DNA of 32,657 nucleotides from Clostridiales bacterium (lineage in GTDB: Bacteria > Bacillota > Clostridia > Saccharofermentanales > Saccharofermentanaceae): NCBI GenBank assembly GCA_017940895.1, contig JAGAXM010000013.1:1-32657 (forward strand), read 5' to 3'. Both the position numbers and the translations under genes were made by a program. This document shows, piece by piece, positions 15,629 to 23,601 of the stretch (position 1 is the stretch's first letter; each line of letters starts with the position of its first letter). The notes beneath the pieces were generated by a model that saw only the letters and a list, made by a program, of their open reading frames with translations, was not told where the DNA came from and did no database searches.

Positions 15629-16429
15629 ATGAGTGATTATAAGTTTCTCGTAGCGACCGATATGGACTATACTTTACTGCTTCCGGGACAGCCTGTCTCC
15701 GAGGCAAACAAGCGCGCAGTCGAAGCCGTTTATGAAGCCGGCGGATGTGTGACTCTTGCTACGGGCCGAACCTTCTATCTGACAGGTTCGTATGCGCGTG
15801 ATCTCGGTATTAAGATCCCCCTTATCACATCTAACGGTGCTGCAATCTCCGATCCCGTCTTGTTCAAAGACGTGAAGTCCGTGGATTTCCCTGCTTCTGT
15901 GCTTGAGTCTCTGGTATCGTTGTTTATTCGCGAGAACGTCGATGCTACCGGGTATTCCTCCGACGGTCTGTACTTCTTCGAGAATTCATCACGACGCGGG
16001 TTTATCGCTGATTATAATGCTTCGGTGCCTGATGATATCAAGGTTGTTGAGCTTTCTGATCTTTCTCATTCATTCAATAAGTTCCTGCTGATCAGACCTT
16101 CTGAGACTGTTGTTTCAGTTATCAAGAGTATCCCCGGTCTTCAGGTCGTATCGTCAGCGAAGAACTTCTACGATGTTATGATGGCAGGCACCTCCAAAGG
16201 TCTGGCGCTTAAATTCATCGCCGAGTCGCTGGGCGTTAAGATGACCTTCGCATTGGGCGATTCTGAGAATGATCTGCCTTTACTTGAGGCCGCCGACTAT
16301 TCAATCGCCATGAAAGACTCCTCAATCGAGCAGTTCGCCGACTATATCGCCCCGCGATGCGAAGATGACGGCTTCGCGAAGACCGTATACGACTATATCC
16401 TGCCTACTGCTCTTGAGCACATAGACTAA
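15629..16429 (+). CDS. HAD-IIB (Cof-type) phosphatase
   Basis: The 266-residue protein has the four HAD motifs: DMDYTLL (11-17, nucleophile Asp11 and acid/base Asp13), a Thr in ITSNGA (about 66-71), Lys190 in TSKGLAL, and GDSENDLP (210-217) for metal binding. The large C2B cap lies between motifs II and III. Such enzymes dephosphorylate sugar phosphates and similar small molecules; eukaryotic-type phosphomannomutases also belong to HAD-IIB, so a link to mannose phosphate supply is possible but unproven. It is a single-gene plus-strand insertion among minus-strand glycan genes, probably on a leaderless mRNA. Its last 26 bases overlap the convergent GT4 gene. Confidence 0.92.
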   Translation: MSDYKFLVATDMDYTLLLPGQPVSEANKRAVEAVYEAGGCVTLATGRTFYLTGSYARDLGIKIPLITSNGAAISDPVLFKDVKSVDFPASVLESLVSLFIRENVDATGYSSDGLYFFENSSRRGFIADYNASVPDDIKVVELSDLSHSFNKFLLIRPSETVVSVIKSIPGLQVVSSAKNFYDVMMAGTSKGLALKFIAESLGVKMTFALGDSENDLPLLEAADYSIAMKDSSIEQFADYIAPRCEDDGFAKTVYDYILPTALEHID

Positions 16430-17627
16430 TCCCTGCAACTTTTCTGATCAGCTGATCCCAGCCCTCGCAGATGGCGGACCAGGAGTAGTCGCGGTCGACA
16501 TAAGCGACACCGTTATCGCCCATCGCGGCCACCTCAGCATCATGAGACAAAAGATAATTCACGCATCCCTCGAACTCGAGATAACCGGAATAATAAAGTC
16601 CCGCATTAGAGCGAAGAGCATGTCCCTTAAGAACTGGGCAATCCGCGGACACGAGCACGGGCTTGTTCATCTTCATCGCCTCAAGAACAACGATCGACAA
16701 ACTCTCGAACTTCGAAGGAAGTACAAGGAACTTACACGCCGCAAGACCTGAGAACTTATCCTCCTCTGACACGAAGCCCAGCGAGATGATATCGTCGCGC
16801 TTGGGGATCTCGATAACGGGCTTACCCATCAGCACGAGCTTCAACTCTGAATTCGGATTTCTCTTCTTATACTCGATAAAATACTTGAACAGCTCGGGGC
16901 AGCACTTGTTCTCGTCGATACGCCCCATGTAGAGCATGAAGTCGGACAAACCGTACTTCTCGACAAATTTCGCAGCGTCGACGCCCGAAGGAATCTCGAC
17001 TCCTACTCCGCCCTTGCCGCCGTTGTCGGGCTTACTCAAAGACACGGGGAACAGAGCATTTGTCAGTTCCTTCTCCTCTACCGTGTTGTAGTAGTAGGCA
17101 GCGGGCAGCGTAAACATATTCTCGAAGATCCCCAAGTGGATCGGAGTCTCCTCATGCGCGGTCGGGATGAAGATCGCCTTGTCGGCAACCTCGGGCAGAC
17201 CGAAATAAGTCGTGTAGTAAAGGTAGCACACGAACACAAAAACATCGTACTCGTCGTGCAGCTCGCGAAGACGCTTCGGCAGAGCAGGGCAACAAGGTCC
17301 CTGACGCTCCATCCAGTCCTCTTCCTTCTCTTTTGACAGGGGCTGACGGGCCGCCGCGGCACCCAAAACCTTCTCGGAAAGTTTGTTGAACGAATATACG
17401 TCACGCTCCGCAACATTCGGTAAACGCTCGACTTTTACGCCGTTTAACATTGTTACACCGGGTTCGTACTCGTTTTTCCAGGACTGGTAATCGACCGCAC
17501 ACGTGGTGAGGCATGCGACCTCATATCCGGGCAACGCGCACAAATGTTCTGCCACCTCTCTGGTGTATGCTTCGGCGCCTCCGTTGACCTCGAGGCCGTA
17601 TCTTTGTACTACGAAACAGACCTTCAC
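16404..17627 (-). CDS. GT4 family glycosyltransferase
   Basis: The 407-residue protein is GT-B. It opens MKVCFVVQRYGLEVNGGAEA, a start typical of cluster GT4 enzymes, and has FMLYMGRIDENKCC and the donor block LPSKFESLSIVVLEAMKMNKPV with the expected acidic pair. Sugar and linkage cannot be read from sequence. The GTG start overlaps the upstream GT4 stop (GTGA), with GGGAGG 7-8 bases before it. It is the last gene of the gmd-rmd-wzm-wzt transcript, so D-rhamnose or mannose is a plausible substrate. No terminator is seen; instead its end overlaps the HAD gene by 26 bases. Confidence 0.9.
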   Translation of the reverse strand: MKVCFVVQRYGLEVNGGAEAYTREVAEHLCALPGYEVACLTTCAVDYQSWKNEYEPGVTMLNGVKVERLPNVAERDVYSFNKLSEKVLGAAAARQPLSKEKEEDWMERQGPCCPALPKRLRELHDEYDVFVFVCYLYYTTYFGLPEVADKAIFIPTAHEETPIHLGIFENMFTLPAAYYYNTVEEKELTNALFPVSLSKPDNGGKGGVGVEIPSGVDAAKFVEKYGLSDFMLYMGRIDENKCCPELFKYFIEYKKRNPNSELKLVLMGKPVIEIPKRDDIISLGFVSEEDKFSGLAACKFLVLPSKFESLSIVVLEAMKMNKPVLVSADCPVLKGHALRSNAGLYYSGYLEFEGCVNYLLSHDAEVAAMGDNGVAYVDRDYSWSAICEGWDQLIRKVAGISLCAQEQ

Positions 17628-18721
17628 TTCAGCGCCTCCCTGAACTCATTCAACTGCTGCATGAACATAGAAGAAACATTCTCATAAGTAAAATACTTGA
17701 GCCTCTCGTCCTGCTCGGCAAGGATCTTCTCCCTAAGCTCCTGATTAAACAGAGCCTCGTGCAGAGCCTGTCCCATGAGCGCGGGATCTTTCTTATCAAG
17801 CAGAATACCGGTCCCGCCCAAAGTCTCGGGCATGGCACAGGAATCAAATGCGATAATCGGAATCCTGAAATACATCGCCTCCAGAAGCGGCACACAGAAA
17901 CCCTCGTGCTCACTAAGCTGCACGAAAGCATCGGCCGAACGGTAATAAGCCAGGATCTGCGGGAATGTGATATGACCCGTGAACACGATATCATCGAGTC
18001 CGAGTTTCTTCGCATACAATCTCAAGCGTGCAGTATATTTCTCCATGCCCTGCGTGGAGCCGGCGAGGATAAGGCGCACGGGCTCCTTGTACATCTGACG
18101 GTAAGCATAGAGCATCGTCATAATGTCCTCGGGCTTCTTGTTCGGAACGATACGTCCTACGAACAGGATATTCTTAACTTCGTGGTTATTATCAGCAGCG
18201 GGACCGCCCATCTGCTCGAGCAAAGCGGCATCGGGAGCCTTCGCATAATCTTCGAACGGCACCAGGATCGGGCACACCTTCATCGGACACTTGTAACCGT
18301 AGCCCAGAAGCTGGTGCATATTAAACGACGAATCGTTTATACCGGCATCGAACGTATCCTTCAAAGAGATCGCTTCATCAATACCCTGAGAACACAATTT
18401 CGCTGCGGCACCCGAGTAAGGCACGAAGAAATCCGGCGGTGTCATGTTGTGGTAGATCACGATCTTCTTGCACGGCAAGTCCTTGATCTTCTCGTTAAGC
18501 ACGGTGCCCGTGGAAAGATGATAGAGCATGAGGTCGCCCTTCCTGATCTTCGGCAGCACGTGATAAGGCTTGATCGTCTTGCTTATGAACTTCGGATCCA
18601 GGTGCTCGGCGTAGATCACGGATTTGATGCCGTTCGCCTTGAGAAGCTTCTGGATCGCGAGAGTGTCGTTACTTACGGCATCTCCGCGGGACAGCGTTGT
18701 TAAGACCTGGAAGATCCTCAT
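17624..18721 (-). CDS. GT4 family glycosyltransferase
   Basis: The 365-residue protein begins with MRIFQVLTTLSRGDAVSNDT, an opening with the GDAxxN element common in transferases coded beside Wzm/Wzt exporters. It also has the mid-region KKIVIYHNMTPPDFF, ILFVGRIVPNKKPEDIM and the donor block LSEHEGFCVPLLEAMYFRIP. This fits a GT-B retaining enzyme acting at the cytoplasmic face. The ATG overlaps the preceding small coiled-coil gene (ATGA), making it translationally linked to that protein. It probably helps build the D-rhamnose/mannose backbone, but the linkage is not predictable. Confidence 0.9.
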   Translation of the reverse strand: MRIFQVLTTLSRGDAVSNDTLAIQKLLKANGIKSVIYAEHLDPKFISKTIKPYHVLPKIRKGDLMLYHLSTGTVLNEKIKDLPCKKIVIYHNMTPPDFFVPYSGAAAKLCSQGIDEAISLKDTFDAGINDSSFNMHQLLGYGYKCPMKVCPILVPFEDYAKAPDAALLEQMGGPAADNNHEVKNILFVGRIVPNKKPEDIMTMLYAYRQMYKEPVRLILAGSTQGMEKYTARLRLYAKKLGLDDIVFTGHITFPQILAYYRSADAFVQLSEHEGFCVPLLEAMYFRIPIIAFDSCAMPETLGGTGILLDKKDPALMGQALHEALFNQELREKILAEQDERLKYFTYENVSSMFMQQLNEFREALK

Positions 18722-19092
18722 GAGAGCTCATCCAGTCTGTCCTGAAGGACGTTAATACGTGCGAAAAGATCCTGCTTGATCTTCTCCTGCTCGCGGAACT
18801 CCTTAAGTACCGTAAGCATCTTGTCGTTGATATCATTCTGCGCGTAAACGCAGGGGTTGTAGTAGAAGCCGTAGAACATGCCGCCGAGCTTCTTCGCCAG
18901 AGACGTATACTGCGGAACTACCTTCTTATTCTCTTCGATATAGGCGAGCTCGCGCGTGACGGAGTCTTCCATCGACAGTCCCATCAGGACCGAGATGTCG
19001 TTAAAATCAACGGGAAGCTTAACCGTGCCTTCGAGGCCGTCAGCCTTTACCTTGGAAGCAAAGAGCTCTCGTGCATTCATGCCGTCACTCAT
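18718..19092 (-). CDS. Small coiled-coil protein of the glycan export locus (second of a pair)
   Basis: This 124-residue protein is not a known enzyme to me. An acidic/polar N-terminus is followed by helical segments, a short hydrophobic/aromatic patch (GGMFYGFYYNP, 70-80) and a C-terminal coiled coil (about 95-122). The block PCVYAQNDIN (80-89) aligns with PIVAQQNKLN in the neighbouring small protein, both followed by a similar heptad tail, so the two look like diverged paralogues. It overlaps both neighbours by ATGA, and GGAG lies 8 bases before its ATG. Position between wzt and a GT4 suggests a membrane-associated scaffold or chain-length factor; that role is inference. Confidence 0.72.
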   Translation of the reverse strand: MSDGMNARELFASKVKADGLEGTVKLPVDFNDISVLMGLSMEDSVTRELAYIEENKKVVPQYTSLAKKLGGMFYGFYYNPCVYAQNDINDKMLTVLKEFREQEKIKQDLFARINVLQDRLDELS

Positions 19093-19490
19093 GCCTTCTT
19101 CTCCAGCGCGTCGACCTTAGCCTCAAGTGAAGTCAGAGTCTTCTGCAGATCTTCGATCTCGTTCTTCTGATTCTTCACGGCCTCGCAGACCATGTAGTAG
19201 TGGTAATTAAGCTTGTTCTGCTGGGCAACGATTGGCAGCACGAAGAACGAACCCGCCTTGCGAATACACTTCTTGAAGAATCGCTTGAGCTTATTGCCCT
19301 CGAGCATCTGGTATGCCGTAACTTCGTAGTTGTATGCAAGATAGCGGACAGCCTCGTCAAGAGTCGAAGCGGATGCGCCGGAAGAAGTATCCTGGAAAGA
19401 CAGCGGGATCCTGTCTGCCCCACTCTCCTTAATATTCGCGCGGATCTCCTCCATTATCTTCGTAACATCGATGCCGTTAGTCTCGCTCAT
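19089..19490 (-). CDS. Small coiled-coil protein of the glycan export locus (first of a pair)
   Basis: This 133-residue protein has an N-terminal helix (IDVTKIMEEIRANIKESGA, 7-25). Leaders of this IM-EIR kind occur, as I recall, at the N-termini of some larger methyltransferase and glycosyltransferase proteins of such loci. A Ser-rich linker, a helix, a basic-hydrophobic patch (KRFFKKCIRKAGSFFVLP, 69-86), the block PIVAQQNKLN (86-95) and a long coiled coil (about 103-131) follow. There is no catalytic domain. The patch could lie on the membrane surface. It starts 9 bases after the wzt stop with GAGGCG as ribosome site. A scaffold that ties transferases to the exporter is a reasonable but untested idea. 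Confidence 0.72.
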   Translation of the reverse strand: MSETNGIDVTKIMEEIRANIKESGADRIPLSFQDTSSGASASTLDEAVRYLAYNYEVTAYQMLEGNKLKRFFKKCIRKAGSFFVLPIVAQQNKLNYHYYMVCEAVKNQKNEIEDLQKTLTSLEAKVDALEKKA

Positions 19491-19499
19491 ATTCGCCTC

Positions 19500-20816
19500 T
19501 TAATCCTGAGCCTTGTGCTCGCCGTATTCCCAGTCGTGCTCCATGAAGAAGCCGCCGACGTCAGGTGTCTTTCTGTAAGTATCAATCTTAAGCGCGTCCT
19601 TCCAGTAATCCACCGGCACGCCGTCGCCGTACTCGATCGAGAAACTTACCGTGTACTGGTCGGGCATCAGAGGGATCTTCCTCATGATTATCGTGAACTC
19701 GCCGTCCTCGTCGATGTCGAAGTTCGGCTTGCCGTCGATCCTCGTGTTGGTGCCGTAGAGGTTCTCGCCTGAATTTCTGAAGAAGCCTATGCCGAAGACC
19801 GCGTCCTTGATGGGCTTTTCGACATGGTAGTGCACCTTGAAGTACACGTCAGACCCGACCTCGAAAAGTCTCTTGCCAACGCCGTCAGGGCCTGATGCCG
19901 TGATGCTCGTGATCTTGACTTCACCCGAACCCCAGCGGTACTGTCCGCCGTTAGCTTCGACCGCAGCCTGCTGCTCGGGGATCATGGAGAGCTTCAGGTT
20001 CTCCTTATAGCGGCGCTCCTGCATGTAAGCGACATACTCGGGAGGGATATCCAGAGCCTTGCCGCCTGCAGCCTGACGCTGCTCGTTCATGAAGTCGAGG
20101 TATTCGGAATGAACCGCCAGAGGCGTGCCGTCAGCCTTGATGACGCCCTCGTTGATCCAGATGGATCTGTCGCATATATTCTCGATCTGGGACAGGGAAT
20201 GCGATACGATAACGATCGTCGTTCCCTTCTCCTTGATCTCCTGCAATTTACTGAAGCACTTCGCCTGGAAGTTCGCGTCACCTACCGCGAGGATCTCGTC
20301 GATGAGAAGAACATCAGCGTCAACGTTGATCGCGACGGAGAACGCAAGTCTCATGTACATACCCGAAGAGTATGTGCGGACAGGGTTATCGATAAAGCCG
20401 TGAAGCTCGGAGAAATCAATGATAGTCTGAAGTCTCGCCTCGATCTCTTCTCTTGTAAGGCCGAAGATCGATGCGTTGATATAGATGTTCTCACGTCCGG
20501 ACATGTCGGGATGGAAGCCCGCGCCGAGCTCGAGAAGCGAAGATACTCTTCCTGCTATCTCCACCGAACCGCTGTCGGGGTAAAGGATGCCGGAGATAAG
20601 CTTAAGCAGAGTCGACTTACCGCAGCCGTTGTGACCGATAAGACCTACCGCCTCGCCCTTTTTAATATCGAAGGAAACGTCATTAAGAACCGTACGAACC
20701 TCATGCTTATTACGGTTACGGAAAAGGATGACCTCCTTGAGCGAACGGCCCTTGTCGTAGTAGACCTTGAACTTCTTGGTAAGATTCGAGACGCGGATGG
20801 CTACATTATCTTCCAT
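19500..20816 (-). CDS. wzt: Polysaccharide ABC exporter ATPase with C-terminal glycan-binding domain
   Basis: The protein (438 residues from the chosen start) has an ABC ATPase domain (about 1-240): Walker A GHNGCGKST (61-69), signature YSSGM (149-153), Walker B VLLIDE (169-174) and the switch His206. A linker and a C-terminal beta-sandwich (about 290-430) follow. The latter matches the Wzt_C domain, which in known O-antigen systems recognises the finished non-reducing end of the glycan before export. I chose the ATG at 20816: it has GGAGG 9 bases before it and follows the wzm stop by one base, while an upstream in-frame ATG at 20834 lies inside wzm. Confidence 0.94.
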   Translation of the reverse strand: MEDNVAIRVSNLTKKFKVYYDKGRSLKEVILFRNRNKHEVRTVLNDVSFDIKKGEAVGLIGHNGCGKSTLLKLISGILYPDSGSVEIAGRVSSLLELGAGFHPDMSGRENIYINASIFGLTREEIEARLQTIIDFSELHGFIDNPVRTYSSGMYMRLAFSVAINVDADVLLIDEILAVGDANFQAKCFSKLQEIKEKGTTIVIVSHSLSQIENICDRSIWINEGVIKADGTPLAVHSEYLDFMNEQRQAAGGKALDIPPEYVAYMQERRYKENLKLSMIPEQQAAVEANGGQYRWGSGEVKITSITASGPDGVGKRLFEVGSDVYFKVHYHVEKPIKDAVFGIGFFRNSGENLYGTNTRIDGKPNFDIDEDGEFTIIMRKIPLMPDQYTVSFSIEYGDGVPVDYWKDALKIDTYRKTPDVGGFFMEHDWEYGEHKAQD

Positions 20817-20817
20817 A

Positions 20818-21594
20818 TTACAGCTCCTCCGCAAATCTTCTCTGGAGCTTGCCGAAGATCAACACACCCAGAAGGATTGTGATAAGTCCGATACCCGCCG
20901 CCAGAAGCAGCGTAGTAAGATCGGGCGTCTTGCCGTAATAAAGAACATCACGGTAAGCATTGACTACCGGCGTTACCGGATTAAGTCTGTAAAGCGACAG
21001 ATACTTCTCGGGAACCATCGTCTCGGGATAGCAGATAGGCGTCGCATAAAGCCATGCCATAGCGACGATCGCGAGGATGTGCTCTAAGTCACGGAAGTAA
21101 ACCGTAAGCGACGATGAGATGAGAGCGATACCGAGCGCCATCATATACTCGACGAGCATAATGACCGGCAGGCACAGTATGCCTCCGACGGTGAGCTTAA
21201 CGCCCGACACGACGGATACGATGATAACTACGATAAACGACAGCAGCATGTTAACAAACTGCGATGTGACGAATGAGATGGGGATTATCTCCCTCGGAAA
21301 CCTTATTTTCTTGATCAGGTCCTTCTGCGCGATTATGCACGTGGATCCGCCCGTGATCGCAGCCGAGAAGAACAGCCACGGTATAAGACCTACGAAAAGG
21401 TAAAGGTAGAACTTCTCCACTCCCGCTCTCATGATGATCGAGAAGACCATGTTATACACGAGAAGCTGAAGCAAAGGATTTACAAATGTCCACATAAAGC
21501 CGAGGACAGAGCCCTTGTACTTGCCTCTAAGGTCTCTCTTAACAAGGCTGTATACCATCAGCCTGTATTCATAGATTTCTTTAAGCTTATTCAT
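20818..21594 (-). CDS. wzm: Polysaccharide ABC exporter permease
   Basis: The 258-residue protein has six hydrophobic segments and the cytoplasmic entry LVKRDLRGKYKGSVLGFMWTF typical of ABC-2 type polysaccharide and teichoic-acid permeases (Wzm/TagG family). It would pair with Wzt to move the undecaprenyl-linked glycan across the membrane. Its ATG overlaps the rmd stop by eight bases and its stop is one base from the wzt start, so subunit synthesis is coupled. The substrate is not set by the permease sequence alone. Confidence 0.94.
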   Translation of the reverse strand: MNKLKEIYEYRLMVYSLVKRDLRGKYKGSVLGFMWTFVNPLLQLLVYNMVFSIIMRAGVEKFYLYLFVGLIPWLFFSAAITGGSTCIIAQKDLIKKIRFPREIIPISFVTSQFVNMLLSFIVVIIVSVVSGVKLTVGGILCLPVIMLVEYMMALGIALISSSLTVYFRDLEHILAIVAMAWLYATPICYPETMVPEKYLSLYRLNPVTPVVNAYRDVLYYGKTPDLTTLLLAAGIGLITILLGVLIFGKLQRRFAEEL

Positions 21595-22510
21595 TCTTGA
21601 GATAATACTCGAACATTCCCTTTAAAGTATCGAAAATGGAATACTCAGGCTCCCAGCCGAGCTTCTCCCTAATAAGCGAATTGTCGCACAGAACGATCGG
21701 TGTATCGATCGGACGGAACCTTTCCTGATCTACGACCACCTTGACCTCAGTCTTACACAGACTGACGATATAATCGAGCATCTCGTCGAGCCCGTAAGCC
21801 TTGCCTGATCCGACATTATAGATAACGCGGTCATCGGGACTCTCGAGAATCATTCTGTATGCGCGTACGATATCGCGGACATCGGAGAAATCTCTCTTTG
21901 CCGTAAGATTACCGACACGGATCTCGCCGGGGATACCCGAAGCTTCGAGGTCAGCCGCCTGCTTGCAGAATGAAGGCAGAACGAATGAATCTCTCTGTCC
22001 GATACCCGTGTGATTGAAAGGTCTTACATAGTGGATCTTAAGTCCGTAACGCGCTCTGTAGCACTCTACGAACTGCTCCTGAGTCATCTTGGAGATGCCG
22101 TAAGGATTGTTGCCGCAAAGAGGATCATTCTCGTTGATCGCGCCGTCCTTCTGGCTGTACTCTTCGGAAGATCCGATGAACAGGATCTGCGCATCACGGG
22201 CATGCTTGCCAGCTGCCTCAAGGATATTAAGAGCGCCCACTACATTGACCTGTATGGTCGTCTGCGGGATCTTCCAGGAAGCACCGACGGATGAGATAGC
22301 CGCGAGGTTAACGATCGCATCAGGCTTGATCTTCTCTACAAGATCCGCCACGAAATCGGCATTGAGAAGGTCGCCTTCATGATACGCGACTCCCTCAAGA
22401 CCGCACGAAGGCATGATATCGCTTCCTGCGACTTCATACCCGTGTGCCTTAAGTTCTTCGGTAAGATAACGACCTACGAAGCCTCCGATACCAAAGATAA
22501 GTGCTTTCAT
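21587..22510 (-). CDS. rmd: GDP-4-keto-6-deoxy-D-mannose reductase (GDP-D-rhamnose synthesis)
   Basis: The 307-residue short-chain dehydrogenase-type protein has the NAD(P) motif GIGGFVG (7-13), a catalytic Ser in FIGSSEEYS and the YxxxK in NPYGISK. The blocks RPFNHTGIGQ, RDFSDVRDIVRAY and FRPIDTPI are those of Rmd rather than GDP-L-fucose synthase. Rmd reduces the Gmd product to GDP-D-rhamnose, so the polymer probably contains D-rhamnose. The start shares one base with the gmd stop (TGATG), giving strict coupling of the two pathway steps. The alternative, a fucose or 6-deoxytalose branch, is less likely from these motifs. Confidence 0.88.
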   Translation of the reverse strand: MKALIFGIGGFVGRYLTEELKAHGYEVAGSDIMPSCGLEGVAYHEGDLLNADFVADLVEKIKPDAIVNLAAISSVGASWKIPQTTIQVNVVGALNILEAAGKHARDAQILFIGSSEEYSQKDGAINENDPLCGNNPYGISKMTQEQFVECYRARYGLKIHYVRPFNHTGIGQRDSFVLPSFCKQAADLEASGIPGEIRVGNLTAKRDFSDVRDIVRAYRMILESPDDRVIYNVGSGKAYGLDEMLDYIVSLCKTEVKVVVDQERFRPIDTPIVLCDNSLIREKLGWEPEYSIFDTLKGMFEYYLKNE

Positions 22511-23550
22511 CAGATGAGTCCGGCTTCCTTCTTGGCAAGCTGGAGGTCGTGCTCAGCCATGATTCGGCACAGCTCCTCGTAGGATGTCTTCTGAGGATTC
22601 CAGCCGAGCTTTGTCTTAGCCTTTGTAGGATCGCCCCAGAGGTTAACAACGTCTGTAGGTCTGAACCACTGAGGGTTAACGCATACGAGCATCTTGCCCG
22701 TCTTCTTGTCGTAGCCCTTCTCGTCGAGACCCTCGCCCTTCCACTCAAGCTCGATGCCGTCGTTGGCGAAAGCGAGTGTTGTGAACTCACGAACTGTGTG
22801 CTGAAAACCTGTAGCGATTACGTAATCGTCAGGCTCGTCCTGCTGGAGGATAAGCCACATGCACTCTACGTAGTCCTTAGCGTAACCCCAGTCACGGAGT
22901 GAATCGAGGTTACCGAGCTCGAGGTGATCCTGAAGTCCGCATGCGATACGACCTGCGGCTCTTGTGATCTTTCTTGTAACGAATGTCTCGCCACGTCTTT
23001 CAGACTCGTGGTTAAAGAGAATTCCGTTAGCGCAGAACATTCCGTAAGCCTCTCTGTACTCCTTCATCATCCAGAAGCCGTACTGCTTAGCTACAGCGTA
23101 AGGTGAGAAAGGATGGAAAGGTGTGTTCTCGTTCTGAGGGCACTCCTCAACCTTGCCGTAAAGCTCGGAAGTGGAGGCCTGATAGATTCTTGTCTTCTTC
23201 TCGAGACCCATGATGTGTACTGCCTCGAGGATACGGAGAACGCCGATAGCGTCAACTTCGCCTGTGTACTCGGCAGCTTCGAAGCTTACGCCTACGTGAG
23301 ACTGAGCTGCGAGGTTATAGATCTCATCGGGCTCGATGTCCTTAACTGCTCTTAAGATACTTGATGAATCGGAGAGGTCACCCTCATGAAGAATGATGGA
23401 ATTCGCATCGATAAGGTGCTGAATTCTCTCTGTTGTAACTACAGATGCTCTTCTGATAAGTCCGTGTACCTCGTAGCCCTTCTCGAGAAGGAACTCTGCA
23501 AGATAAGAACCGTCCTGACCTGTGATACCTGTGATTAATGCTTTCTTCAT
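22510..23550 (-). CDS. gmd: GDP-mannose 4,6-dehydratase
   Basis: The 346-residue protein converts GDP-mannose to GDP-4-keto-6-deoxymannose. It has the Rossmann start [31 protein letters not shown], the active-site region [12 protein letters not shown] (Thr/Glu) and SPYAVAK (Tyr and Lys), and [18 protein letters not shown], all hallmarks of Gmd. The length is normal. AGGAGAGG precedes the ATG. It is the first gene of a long transcript (gmd, rmd, wzm, wzt, two small genes, two GT4) in which nearly every junction overlaps or abuts. Confidence 0.97.
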   Translation of the reverse strand: MKKALITGITGQDGSYLAEFLLEKGYEVHGLIRRASVVTTERIQHLIDANSIILHEGDLSDSSSILRAVKDIEPDEIYNLAAQSHVGVSFEAAEYTGEVDAIGVLRILEAVHIMGLEKKTRIYQASTSELYGKVEECPQNENTPFHPFSPYAVAKQYGFWMMKEYREAYGMFCANGILFNHESERRGETFVTRKITRAAGRIACGLQDHLELGNLDSLRDWGYAKDYVECMWLILQQDEPDDYVIATGFQHTVREFTTLAFANDGIELEWKGEGLDEKGYDKKTGKMLVCVNPQWFRPTDVVNLWGDPTKAKTKLGWNPQKTSYEELCRIMAEHDLQLAKKEAGLI

Positions 23551-23595
23551 GATAATTCCTCTCCTAGTGGTTGTTATTAGATTCTTAACTTATTG

Positions 23596-23601
23596 ATTAT
23601 A
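23596..23601 (-). promoter_or_regulatory. Extended -10 of the gmd operon, overlapping the upstream stop codon
   Basis: On the minus strand TGTTATAAT is a consensus extended -10 about 45 bases before the gmd ATG. Its TATAAT covers the TAA stop (23597-23599) of the preceding GT4 gene. No good -35 is visible. A leader of about 38 bases with a strong ribosome site follows. Confidence 0.6.

Noticed and set aside
17759..18703. A 314-codon open frame on the plus strand opposite a GT4 gene
   Set aside because: It lies wholly within a well-supported GT4 gene on the other strand, has no ribosome site, and its composition (rich in His, Arg, Leu) is that of a reverse-complement shadow.
20109..20882. A 257-codon open frame opposite wzt
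   Set aside because: It runs antisense through the conserved ATPase domain of wzt and shows no protein family features.
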